Assembly (NCBI GenBank): GCA_021904315.1
Contig: CM038916.1
Span: forward strand, 434,001 to 498,000
Reading direction: 5' to 3'
Source: Sphagnum magellanicum
Taxonomy: Eukaryota > Streptophyta > Sphagnopsida > Sphagnales > Sphagnaceae
Length of the DNA: 64,000 bases
The notes below the pieces were generated by a model, which ran no database searches, had not been told where the DNA came from, and saw only the letters and a list, made by a program, of their open reading frames with translations. The position numbers and the translations under genes were made by a program. Positions 27,883 through 39,200 of the stretch are shown here, in pieces (position 1 is the first letter of the stretch; each line of letters begins with the position of its first letter).

Positions 27883-29427
27883 TCATTCATTGAGTTGCTG
27901 CTCATCAAATTCCAGATATGCAAGGTTGGAGCACATGGTGCTGCACCATGCATCAAACGCCTCAGAAAGATTTGGCCAATTTTGTGTTGGCCAGCTTTTG
28001 AGATATGGCACTTGCTCAAGAGGAGGGAGGGTCTTGAGGACTCCATTCAGGGCTTTGTCAACATTCTTCTTGGTGGCCTCGTAGATACAGAAATCAATTG
28101 CTACCAGCTCTGGCAGCCATGCTTCAACCAGAGCAAGGCGCACAGAATTCTCCAACCAGATTTCTCCCTTTGCCACTATTTCCAGATAGCGCACAAGCAC
28201 ATTGCAGGTGTCTTGGACAAAGTTGAGACCTGAGTATGCATACTCTGTGCTCACAAGAGGCCAGATACCAAACAGCATTTGAGAGAAGGATCTGTCAACA
28301 AAGATCGTCCTTGCTGCTAACTCAGCAATCCCAAAATCAACAAGGGAGTTCAACAGCCAGAACAAACCTTTGCCTGCAACAGAGAATTCTTCATCTTTAT
28401 ACAAGTGGGGGATCCTGCAATGTTGCCTAAAATCGTCAACAGCCCGCTGTAGAGCATCGTACATAACAGCTTTCACGACATTAGCAACAGATTTAGACAC
28501 TGCTGGTCCCCGCATTGACACCTTCAGTAACCTCTCAAATGCAGCTCTGTTTTCCAGCACTTTAGTCTCAATCATCTGATCCTGCTGATTCAACTGCATG
28601 CTCTTCAAAAGCAAAGTCTCAAGTACCTTCTTCAATGCATCCAAGGAGCTGTCTCTTGCCAGGTTCCCAAAAGTACCAAGCCGGGCAGCCAGATCAGGCG
28701 AAGGAGCAATCTGGAAAGTGGAGACTGCACATCGAATGGCATCCAGATCCACTGCACTCCATGGCATCAATGCCAGGTATCGCATGCAGGTATCTACACA
28801 GTCCTGGAAAACAAGCTGTGCTGCAACAGGCAACACTTCTATAGCATGTGCCACATTCTCAAAGGAGGCAGGAGAGACTTGCTGGGCGTACAGAAGCTGC
28901 ATACATCGCGTGTAAGCCCGCGGATTGCTGCGGGCCTCCAAGGTCAGGTCAAGAGGAGGAAGGTCATTCTTGGACCAACGCTCCGCCAAGCATGCATCGA
29001 AGTATTGGCAACGTCGTAGATATGCGGAATGGACATGTAGGGTAGCGACAGCAGCATCTACCTGATCCGCCGTCAGCTGCTGCTGCTGCTTCTTCGATGA
29101 TTGCCCTTGCTGCTCCAGGGATTCGCCTCTACTACGCAGATCTGAGGGGCCGCATTGTAGTTTTCTGGATTTTTTGCAAGGAGGAGGTCCTTTCTCTGAG
29201 GAGGAGTCGCCCTCCTCCTGTTGTCTCTGGAACTGGTCCGGATTTCCTCCTCCTCCTCCTGCCTGCTGCTGCAATGGTACCAACCGCAGAGTCACGTCGC
29301 TAGTTTCGTCTTCCTTAAGCCACACCTCTGTCGGCATTCCTGAGCCATCTGCTTCCAGGCGCAAGGGTGGAGCCAAACGGAGCGTGATGCTGCTCTCGTC
29401 GTCTTTCGGCCACACCTCCATCAGCAT
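27883..29427 (-). CDS. BTB/POZ domain-containing protein, intronless coding region
   Basis: A single 514-residue frame from the ATG at 29427. The family is a plant BTB/POZ group of the At1g63850 / At3g05675 / At2g13690 type, as I recognise it; such proteins are usually presumed CUL3-E3 substrate adaptors, but that role is not proven for this group. Seen: two N-terminal copies of an EVWxKxDExSxxTLRLxP motif (residues 4-20 and 34-51), the second (SDVTLRLVP) like the start of a BTB fold. A low-complexity Gly/Gln/Ser linker (52-118) with a basic KKSRK (85-89) follows. Then come the BTB-like LHVHSAYLRRCQYFDACLAE (130-149) and a long helical C-terminal region typical of the group. The frame stays open upstream to 29484 without a better ATG; ATG CTG ATG offers a second start two codons later. 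It points toward the SnRK1 gene, tail to tail. Confidence 0.85.
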   Translation of the reverse strand: MLMEVWPKDDESSITLRLAPPLRLEADGSGMPTEVWLKEDETSDVTLRLVPLQQQAGGGGGNPDQFQRQQEEGDSSSEKGPPPCKKSRKLQCGPSDLRSRGESLEQQGQSSKKQQQQLTADQVDAAVATLHVHSAYLRRCQYFDACLAERWSKNDLPPLDLTLEARSNPRAYTRCMQLLYAQQVSPASFENVAHAIEVLPVAAQLVFQDCVDTCMRYLALMPWSAVDLDAIRCAVSTFQIAPSPDLAARLGTFGNLARDSSLDALKKVLETLLLKSMQLNQQDQMIETKVLENRAAFERLLKVSMRGPAVSKSVANVVKAVMYDALQRAVDDFRQHCRIPHLYKDEEFSVAGKGLFWLLNSLVDFGIAELAARTIFVDRSFSQMLFGIWPLVSTEYAYSGLNFVQDTCNVLVRYLEIVAKGEIWLENSVRLALVEAWLPELVAIDFCIYEATKKNVDKALNGVLKTLPPLEQVPYLKSWPTQNWPNLSEAFDAWCSTMCSNLAYLEFDEQQLNE

Positions 29428-30060
29428 CGCTACACTGCACCTCAGGACTACTAAGGAAGGAATAAACACCTGAAGACTGTGCACCTAAGACCTTAAGGTA
29501 GAGAACAGTTACAAACAGAGATAGCAAACGAAACGAGGACAGCGCAAGCACTCGGCAACATGTCCATTAGCATTCCTACCATGATATTCTTCTCTATGGA
29601 GAAACCCGACCGGCTTGCAAAGCAAGAGGAACAGAGCAAAATTTGACAGCAACGCCCCACAAAGGTCAACTGCAATGAGGAGAAACAAAAGAAGCAGCCT
29701 CAAAATGCAACAAACACTGCAACAAACAAAAAAAAGAGATGAAGAACCTGGGGGCCGGCGGGGGAGGTTCTTCTACGACAGAAGACACAAAAAGTGGCAC
29801 ATCCAGAAAGCAATTTTCCACAGCAAAAGGATCTATAAAAATTGGAAAAAAATTCAAAAATTCCCTGCAAACGCTTCTCCTGTATTTCAAGCTCTGGGGG
29901 AACTTGGATGTAGAGAAAAACAGCAAAACGAAGCAAGCAGACCACCCACTGTGTCGTTTTCTCTCTCTCTCTCTCTCTCTCTTTCTCACCCTCTCTCTCG
30001 CGCAGCAACTGTGCGCTTCCTTCCTCCCGCGGACCTTCCTGAGAGAGACGAAGGCTCAAC
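29428..30060 (-). promoter_or_regulatory. 5' leader and promoter region of the BTB gene, with CT microsatellite
   Basis: About 530 bp upstream of the start lies (CT)n at 29961-29982 (GA on the coding strand) followed by another short CT run, typical of plant leaders. Long plus-strand frames across this interval have biased composition and no domain; they are judged spurious. Confidence 0.45.
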
Positions 30061-31311
30061 AGCGTTCATCCAAACTACACAATTCACAGTTCATCCATCC
30101 ATTTTTCATTCAGGATCAACAGAGTTCATCTAATTCATACAATTCACCATCATCTAGTAGTTTTCATCCAAATGTTCTTCACCAAGAGTTTTCCCCCTTC
30201 TTCTTTTATGATCATCTTTGTCTTTTTACCTGTCTATGTAGAAATATCTATATTTCTTTTTCTTTGTTTCCCTGTTATTCTTTTTTTTCCTTTTTTCTTT
30301 GCCACATGAGGTTCTTTCTATTAGGCTCAACAGAGTTCATCCATATTTCTTTTTCTTTCTTTCTCCTTTTTTTTTTTGCCTCATGGAGTTTTTCTCTCAT
30401 TCTCAGTAGAGTTCATCCAAACCACATAATGCACCATCCATATGTGTTCCTCTTGTTTGGTAGGGGGATGGTGTTGTGCAGATACCCAACTTGTGGGCCG
30501 CAAACTTGTTGACATCTGAGGAGAAAGTTGGAGAAGTCTGAAGAGCGGTCGATACATACCGGCCAGCTTTCACCATTGCACAAAGCATTCCTGGTGATAA
30601 GGAATTAGCAGTGGGAAAGCTGTCTAACAAAGAAGATGACGGAGAGAATGGTCTTGAAGATGAGAATCTGCAATGGTGCGCTTTTAGAGCACAAATTGAG
30701 TACACTGCCTGGCAGTAATTCTGAAGCCAATGGTTTTTCTAAGCAATGAACTCGAAAGCTCGAGGCACTGGGTGCTCACATGCAGCCTTTGGAGAGCAGA
30801 GATGTTAGAATTGCCTGCTGCAACCAAACAGTCCTCCGAGGATCCCCGGTTTTGAAGAACCTTGATATGCCTAGGATTACATGTAGCTAATCTCCATGCT
30901 TGTGACTGCTGTTCTGATTTGGCTGTCATTTATGATTCTAGAAAACATGTTCTTGAAGTCAGTGGAATAACGTTAGCTAGTCAGCTCCATTTTTTATGGA
31001 GGTGATGGACTGTTGTAACTCACTGTAGTTAGCGCTCACAGTACCAGTGTTGGGTGGGACAGAGATACTTGGCAATCACATAGGCTGAAATAAACCCAAC
31101 AGCATGTGTTGTGTCATTCAAGGTTGTGTGCAGCAAAGAGTTGGCCAATTCTTTGCATGGGGTGTGAAGTTGTGAAAGTTCTACTCAGGATTTAAAATTT
31201 GTCATTGTACAGAGAGGCCAATTCTGCATAGAGTGAAGAGCAACCTCAAGTAAGGGCTCAATCTGTCATGTCTAGTGTATTGCTGAGGGCAAGGTGATGT
31301 CTTGTTTGCAG
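30061..31311. other. Intergenic DNA with GTTCATCCA repeats and an unrecognised open stretch
   Basis: AGAGTTCATC or close variants recur at about 30061, 30120, 30330 and 30411 in T-rich DNA. A plus-strand frame at about 30541-30717 (containing AFTIAQSIPGDKELAVGKLS and ENLQWCAFRAQIEYTAW) has coding-like composition but no identified family and no start. It may be a gene fragment linked to the PRP40C-like exon downstream. Confidence 0.4.
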
Positions 31312-31411
31312 GACATCTTGCACTCAACTGACCATGACAGTTTTTCCAAGTTGTGGGGTCATGATCCTCGATTTGAATCTTTTGAGCACAAGGATCTTTG
31401 AGTCATTGCTC
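31312..31411 (+). pseudogene. PRP40C-like FF-domain exon fragment, frameshifted
   Basis: After the acceptor TTGTTTGCAG the frame reads DILHSTDHDSFSKLWGHDPR then FESFEHKDL. One extra base later it continues as FESLLNER, ending at a donor-like GAGAG|GTGTGC. This follows the plant PRP40C/FF-domain pattern (D..TD...FK.KWG.D.RFE...RK.RE.LLNER), part of a WW/FF pre-mRNA processing factor that links U1 snRNP and RNA polymerase II. The single-base frameshift and the absence of neighbouring FF exons indicate a relic. Family call is from remembered sequence. Confidence 0.6.
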
Positions 31412-31547
31412 AATGAGAGGTGTGCTGTCAGATCCCCTTCAGGTTGTTGGGTTTTGATGCGGTTTGCCTACTCCTTAGAGCATTCCTTGGTATGGAACAC
31501 TGACGTGCCATCAAGATGCAAGCAGGACTGAAAGTGCAGATATCTAA

Positions 31548-34178
31548 TTTGAAAGAGAAGCAGCCTGCTAGTCTTCATGTGAGGGTAGGTATCAGGATAG
31601 CCAACCTTTCTTTTACAGAAGTTGTGGAAGCAGCCAGCTGGACAGTTGAGAGAGTCGGAAGATACTCTTCACACAAGGGAACATTGGTAAATAGAGATCA
31701 TGGCAGGAGGAGTAAACAGTCCTGTGGTAGCTGCGAAGCTAACTAGTTCCAAATCAGAATCTGGACTGTTTGGGAAATGCTTTATCCAAGCCTCACAGGG
31801 TACTGTCACAGAACTGGCAAATGTTATCAAAACTACCATTCCTAAAATCCAAAACAATATTGTGGAAAGAGTCTAGGAATACCTTGTGAGGAAGTAAAGA
31901 TGAACAAATCACCTGGAATTGTATAAGAGTGCCTTCACAATTGCAGCCTTAAGCATAAATCTGAGCAAAATCCATTCCACCAGACGTCCAAGACTGGAGG
32001 AGCTAGAGCACTTGCAACAAGTGCTTGCAGGTAGCAATCATATTTCGCATAGTGAGAACACTCAAGACAGTTGACATCAGAGCATCATATGGATTGAAAG
32101 ATGGAGTTTTTTCAGGCTTCTTCTGCACGCAAAGGGAACAATCAAAACAACCATTCTCTTTAGCTCCAGGAAAATTGGGAAACTTCATTGAGGTGACTTC
32201 TCTCCACTGCAAGCATAACCATGAAACATTCAAGCTTTGTCTATCCAAAGATTGGAATACGTTCACACACAATTCTTAAAAGGAACAACAGTAGAAATGC
32301 ATTGATGTTTGTCCTTCTTCTGAAAAATAGAAACAATGCATTCCAAATGCTTCATTACAATCTCAGCTTTGAACAACAGAAACTATTTATTCTAAATGCT
32401 TCATTATAATGACAAGCCACACACTGTCTCCTCCCCACACTCTGGAGAACACTTAAAGGGTTCATCAAACCTCCAAATGAGGAACAACTCTCATGGGCAA
32501 ATATGTGAAATTGAGAAACTTATCAGAATACATGGATTGAATATATTCCTTCAGAGATAGTCACAGGATCGATCAAAGCCTGTTGGGACAGAGGTGCATC
32601 AAAAGCTGGGGCCAATTCTGACCATCTTCAATTTGCCACTGCACAAGGTGATGGAATTCAATCTTTTTCTTGCCTCTGTACTGAATTCTCTATTGCTTGC
32701 TACATTCAGAGCAATTCTTTCCAAGTGCAACAACAGATCATCTAGATAAATTGTTATTGACAACTTGATAACTCCATACAACAGGTGATGGAGCACAACT
32801 ACTCGTGTGCATTAGAATGGTCATTTCTGCACCATGGGTGGAATATGTGTGAGCCTTGCACATGTGTTTCCACTCTAATGTCTTTGCAAAGCAGCTGAAG
32901 GTGAGGTCTTCATAAACACAAGTTCCAATACCAACTATCCTGAAATATACAACAGACAAAGAGAGTCAGGAGTCAACTAATACAAATCCTTCTTATCAAT
33001 CTTTCGGGGATTGTTCAGAAATGTGAAAAAAAGTTTGAGCTCAATGTTTGACAGTGGTATCTCCTGACAGTGTCAGAAAGTGAGCTTTTGCCTTCTTTAC
33101 AGTGTCCCCAGACTAGGCATTGATTAGCTGCTTCTACTGCTGGGGTCTGTCCTTCCTTAAGACAGGATTTTGTCATGTTCATCCAGATAGCACAACAAAC
33201 TTTATTTGGACTGTTACATTGCATTTGCCTTTGACAATGGTGCTTATCTTTCTACTGGTTGTAATCTCACAAGTCATCTTACCTTATGAAGACATTGAAG
33301 AGGTAAGACATGCGGTTGCTATTGTACACAACTTGGCAATTCTTTGCAAAGCTTCTTAAGGTTACAATTCTTGGTTCTCAAAAGCAGAATTCCATTGCTT
33401 GTTTTGCTGAGTTTTTTCTGTCTGAGATAATTGGAATGTCTTTTGGGAGGGTATCCACAGATGAAGAGGAGCTAGCATGCAATCATCAACCCTGCCATAA
33501 ACATTACATTTCAATTAGGTTCTAGAGGTCAAGGAGTTGCCTCATAGAAATGACCCCTACATGTTGTGCGACATCAAAATCTCAAATCCATTTACCATAA
33601 GCATTGCACTGGTCTCCAATTTTTGGATTAACAGTTCCTTATGATGGTATTATGTAACAATATAGTAGGATGATGATTTTGGTTGGAAGTGAATTAGGGA
33701 AGTAGAAAAGCAACAATTAAGTGGACTATCAAGACCTATCCACAAAAGATGTATGCAGAATGCCATTCCAAAGTGTTCTACATGGTGAATATTATCTGAA
33801 CAAGAAAAGAAACACTTACCAATCTCCTCTAGGAAGAGCAATAGCAGGTTTAAGCATACTGAAATCAAGAGTCAAAAAGTGGAAAGAATGGAATTAGGAA
33901 CGAATAACAGTGATGACCAAAGATTTGGGCAGCCAAGCATTATGTTGTTCAATGTAAGGGATTTCCACTCCCATGCCCATATGCCATGTCTTCAAAAACA
34001 TGCACTTTCAAATCAAGCCAGCTCTGCAAATTGGGAAGGAACAAAACTGATCAGAGAAGAGTGTTGGACATCTGGATGAGTGAAACCATACATGAGCTCC
34101 TAAAAAACTGTAAATCAATAGAGGATAAGTCTAAACTGTCTATGAAATCTATGTCAATTGAAAGAAGATCTTTACCTT
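31548..34178. other. 3' part of the duplicated block; no certain gene
   Basis: Several frames are shared by both copies on the minus strand: 32003-32272 (CFDCSLCVQKKPEKTP), 32738-32959 (WKHMCKAHTYSTHGAEMT) and 33015-33224 (EGQTPAVEAANQCLVWGHCK). A short exon-like piece at about 33819-33863 ends at a GTAAGT donor. They could be 3' UTR, alternative exons or remnants of another gene. None is recognised. Divergence between copies here is near the background level apart from small clusters. Confidence 0.4.
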
Positions 34179-34946
34179 CTAAATGAAATTATGAGGAAAG
34201 GCCTTTTTGAAATCTTCGAACCGCTCAATGACCCCACACTGGTCTGGAAGATGAGTCCAGAAGTCAGGAAAGAGCTTGATGGCATGTGCAGAGTGAGCAA
34301 CAGCAAGCTCAAGAGCCTCAATATTTGCAAAGTGTGCAGTTGAGTTTCTTTGATTAATGCAACGGCAAGAAAGCTCCCGATACTCTTGCACTGACATGCC
34401 CATGACCTTTGAACCTACCTGAATGGCAAATTCAAGCAGTTAAAATGGCAAACAACATCTTGAAAATTCATTGAAAACAACTTTAAACACTTATATGCTT
34501 CACTTATGTCCTTGAAAGTACTGGTACAAAAACTAGGAAGTAGTAATGTTGTAGTGTCTTAATGCTTATCAGATACTCACCACCATAGGTGCAACCAAAT
34601 CGTCCCGGAAGAATTGCTTTCCATCACTGCCCTCCTCTCCTCTTAGGTTTACACTCCATTTCAGGATTTCTGCTGCACAAAGTATTAAGTCATTCCTGCT
34701 CCAATAATGTCCGAGCACTTTGAACTCCTCGAGGTGTGCTTTCACCTCAGCAATCATTGCATATAGTTGCTTCATTGTTGAAGACCAGGGGGATACTGAT
34801 GGAGGCGTCAAAGGAGGGAAGTCCTCAAGACCAAGCTCTGCAAAAAAGACACATAGCTTTAGATTAACATACAAGCATAAAACACACAATTCAACAACCA
34901 TACACACATAAAAGTATTAATACAATCTAGAAAATCAACAACAAAG
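31548..34946 (+). repeat. Segmental duplication, copy A (direct, partner 59294-63585)
   Basis: About 3.4 kb matches the partner copy in the same order and orientation, with only a few percent mismatch in most non-coding parts. The left edge is at TTTGAAAGAGAAG and the right edge at CAACAAAG. The match is broken by a non-homologous block (33533-33809 here). The copy includes exons 2 and 3 of the minus-strand gene below. Confidence 0.95.
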
Positions 34947-35135
34947 TATAAGAAGATTTGCACCTGGAGGATTCTCCTGCTTGGAAGAGTTCTCTGTCAT
35001 AGCCTCCCCAGCAAGAGCAGGGGCAGGAACCAAGGATCCAGGGAAAGCTGCTTCTGGCAAAGGCTCTGCCCTAGTGTTCACCTCCCGTTTCCGAGGCTTC
35101 TTCCCTTTCTTTCCCATGATAAAGCTTGGATGCAT
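34179..35135 (-). CDS. Unknown three-exon gene, copy A, 222 aa, fast-evolving
   Basis: Exon 1 is 35135-34964, exon 2 34837-34581 and exon 3 34418-34179 (stop TAG). Intron 1 is phase 1 and intron 2 phase 0, both with GT..AG borders; total 669 bp. The start is ATG at 35135 or the in-frame ATG at 35117, which gives the Lys-rich MGKKGKKPRKREV N-terminus, a possible nuclear signal. No known domain is recognised. Exon 2 contains KQLYAMIAEVKAHLEEF and CAAEILKWSVNLRGEE; exon 3 contains VQEYRELSCRC, NIEALELAVAHSAHAI and LPDQCGVIERF, mostly helical-looking. Evidence that it is a gene: intact frames, clean splice sites, and conservation of both exon lengths in copy B. The exons differ far more between copies than the introns do. 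Function unknown. Confidence 0.6.
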
Positions 35136-36200
35136 GCAAGGTCAAGTGATTGTATGATGGCACATACAACAAACTGCACCGTAGAAATCTTGGACAATTT
35201 CTTCAACTCCAAAGCTCAAGTAGCTGTTGTCAAGCTCCAATTCATTAACACGTTCTTTATCAGTCCCTTGTGATTAGAATGGATATGGCAAAAGTAGCAA
35301 TCCACACTGCTGATCCACCCATGGGTTCATTGTTCATTCCAATTGACAACTAAGGTGCATCACGCTCAATTGCCATCACCATATCAAACGAAAGAGGGCA
35401 GATGCGCAGATTAAAGAACTAGCTAGTTCTTCCGCTTAGATGCAAAAGAGATCCAGAGAGTGACAAAAGACTTAATCCTAATCTTGTAAACCAACTTTTT
35501 TGCATGCCATAATAAGATAGCAAGAAAGAGAGGCATTGAGGCAGCAGTACTTCGGTCCGATCTGCAATTTAGCAATTCAACTCTCATCCTCTCACAACAC
35601 ATTCTAAAATTCACACCAAAAATACACTATCCACATATGCTCATGCATGTCAACCCCCAACGTTTCTTGTATCAACAGCATCCTAACCTTGCATGTGTGC
35701 TCCTCCGCCTGCGTCACAGCAATCGAAAGCTTTGATTCACGAACACAAACCCTTGTTTCTGAAACAGGAAAAACGGATCTGGTACCTCTTCATACAAAAG
35801 TATGGCACGAAAAAACGATTGGCAGCCAAGAGAGAGCCAGCGACAGAATCAGATGACCCGTAGGAGGAGGGAGGGCTAGAAAAATTATTAGAAAAAAAGA
35901 AAAATACATACACGGAGACAAAAACACGGCTGAGCAACCGATGCCTACACAGTGCCGACCTCAAAACACAACGACAGCGTCCGTCCGGTCAGGAGAAGAT
36001 CGAAAGGAAGTTCACAGATAGATATAGCATGTCTAGAAGAAAAAAAAAATTAACAACGCACGAACACAAAAAGACAAGAGTGGGGGTTTGAAGCGTAAAA
36101 ACCAATGAATGCCTCACGAACACAAGTCCCGACCAAACAACGCACGATAAAAACGAAGGTGAAAAAAAACAGTCCAGAAAAAATCGTCTCCAAAAATACA
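35136..36200. promoter_or_regulatory. Upstream region of the copy A gene
   Basis: The mixed base composition up to about 36200, before the AT-rich desert, fits a promoter and leader. CACGAACACAA occurs three times (about 35738, 36059, 36116). No TATA box was assigned and no other coding exon recognised. Confidence 0.35.
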
Positions 36201-39200
36201 AAGCTTCAGGTCTTAACATGTTGTGTAATATGCTTTCTTGCAAATTTGAGGATTTATTTAGCTTGAATAAGTGAGGAAAGGCTTTTGTAATACAAATATA
36301 AAACCAATTGTTTAAGACATACCATGCCAAGTGATAGATGCTTTCACTGTGAGGCCTCACCCTTTTAATTGATTACTTGGGTGCGTAATAAATTAATGCC
36401 TGAATATATGTCACTGGATATTTGTGAAAATGTTAATAGGGTTCAAGGTTTAACATAATACAAAATTGTGGAAAGTACATTAAAAGACCTTGCAAACTTC
36501 CCTCACCTCTTTTTGGTCCAAATTCTAAACAAAACTGTTCATTTTTTTAACATTTATTGTACATCATAATCTCAAAGAAGATGCCCTGCATGTAGTGTTT
36601 AGTTTTTTTACACTTTACATAACCAAAACATTTACATGTTGCCCTTAATATTTATGATGATGAATGAGTACATAAATCATTAATAATTATGTCATTTAAA
36701 AGAAATGTTATATATGCATAATTTCATATATTATGTAATACATTTAACTTAACATGTATCCAAATATATAGATTTTTTCAATTAATTTGGTCCACTCCAC
36801 TTCACATATAATATGAAAATCGAATATTTATTTATATTTAAAATATTAGTAAGTATTACTGACTTATGTAATTATGAAAAATTTAACAATTTCAATATCG
36901 CTATTTGTTGTGGTATTATTAGTTCTCCCACTTGAATTTATATTTATGAATGTATTAAATGAAGGTGAACTAATTACCTCTAATTTGAATGACCTAATCA
37001 TGGAGAAGTTTGCCCAACCATTGCGCTATAATCCAAGGCATGGTCTCAAATGTCTTAATTTGTTGACCCTAATTTTGCAAGTTTTTCTAATATGGTGTCT
37101 AGCTTCTCGATTCACTATGCAATAAAATTGAACTCAACTAAGGACTAAAACATATATTGCATCAATGTAAATCCAAAGGTCATGATAATATGAATACACC
37201 AAAAGCAAACATTGATTATTACAAGAGACACAAAAAGATATAAAGAAAAATCCAACACTAAATTTTCAAGATTATAGATGTTAAATACAAATACACAACC
37301 TTCCTTAAATGGAGTGAAAGTTTCAAGATGATCCAACAACATCTATATTAATATTAACAAAATGCTACCATAACCCAGAGGAAGTTTAGTAAGCAAAAGA
37401 ATGGGGACAATTTTTTTCTTGGAAATTGGTTCAATAGTTTTGTCACCTTAAATTTGAATATGGCAAAAATTAATTGGGTTCAGTTCACACATGATGAAGT
37501 GACATTTTTTCATAACCCCTGGCAACATCACATAAGTCAATTCAGGTGTAAATGAATTCTTTATGTCAACTATTATTTTTGATGAGATGGTTGCCACTTG
37601 AGATTTATGGCCAGTCATTGCATACGCAACTGCCAATGGAAATGTTGCTTTGAAAAACTTTCCATGGAACAAGTATTTATAATGGATTACCCTTCTTTTT
37701 TATTTGATTTGCAATCCGAGTCAATCAATATTGTGATGAAGTCTATTTCATTGTTGGTATGTAAATTGATGGTACATGTTTTTGCCATTGTGCCATTGAT
37801 TAGGCCTTTTTCTAAATTTATGTTTTCATTGATCATTACATGAACATTGATTGCAAGTTTTTTGGTTTGGTTGAATTTTGTATTGTGAATCTAGTAGTCC
37901 ATTCTGTCACTAGTGGTGTACATAGGTGTATTAGCAAACTTTTGAAAGATAAATGTATTTTTGTTAAGTTCTAATTAGGGTATAATGGGATAATGTTTCC
38001 ATTAGTATATTTATAAAGTTGTATTTAAGCAAATTAACTACTTACTCTACCTATATATGTTTTTTTACCTACCTAACCTAGCCTATCAACCTATCTTCTT
38101 ATATGTTTAACTATCTATCAAACCTAAATTACCTACCTACCTAACATAAGCTACCTACTTCTTAATTATTTACAATTATTTTTAATTAATTGATAATTAA
38201 TAGTTCATATTTCGTATTTATAATTTATAATTTGATATTATTCAGTATAAGTTTTTTTATTTGCACTATTAATCAATTGTTTATAACTAACTAGTTAGTT
38301 AATTATTATTTAATTCATAATTATTAATGTTATAATATTATAGTTATTTGTTTATTTATTTGTGAACTATTCATCCATAATTTATAACTAATTCATTATT
38401 TAATTTTTGGTTAGTTAATGATTAATAATTAGTTACTATTATTATTATTATTATTTAATAAAATTGAATCATTAAATTACAATATTTTTATTTTTATTTT
38501 TATTATTAATTTTCTTTGTATTCTAGTTATTTATTTGATTATTTAAGAACCATTAATGAAATCCTACAACTAATAAGCTAGTTAGTTAATTCATATTTAT
38601 ATAATAATAACTAATTCGTTGATATTTTCTTATTTATAAAATTAATATTCAATAACTCATAACTAATAAATTGGTTAATTAATTAGTATTTACTTAGCAT
38701 TTTAGTCTTTCATTTAAAAAAATTTGAACTATTAATTAATAATGTATAATTATTATGTTATGTTATGTTATGTTATTTATCATGTATTTAACTAAATTTT
38801 ATAATTGATAGCTTAATTAATTGATATTTATCTAATTATAATTTTATATTAAATTATATGAAAATTTATTTAGTAACTTATAACTAATAAGTTATTTATT
38901 TATTTATTTATTATTTAGATACTAATTATTGATTGGTTAATATTTTAATTATTTATTTTTAAATCTAAAGATTATTAAGTAAAACCTATAAGTAATAATT
39001 TTGTTAATTAGTTATTATTTCAGTCATTTTTTTAAAATATGAATTTTGAATTAATTAATTTTTTATTACATAAATATTAATTAATATTTATTTAGCGTAT
39101 TAAATAGTCAGTTAGTTACTTGTCTATTTAATTAAATCATTTATAAAATTAAAAAGGAAAACAAAAGATATGATATAAACTTTTTAGTTGCAATTTTTAT

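Noticed and set aside
29739-30512. 257-residue plus-strand frame
   Set aside because: Ser/Phe-rich, driven by CT and T tracts, antisense to the BTB leader, no domain.
32003-33224. Downstream exons joined to the copy A gene after exon 3
   Set aside because: Exon 3 ends in an in-frame TAG conserved in both copies, and these frames diverge at near background rate, so joining them to the coding sequence is not supported.
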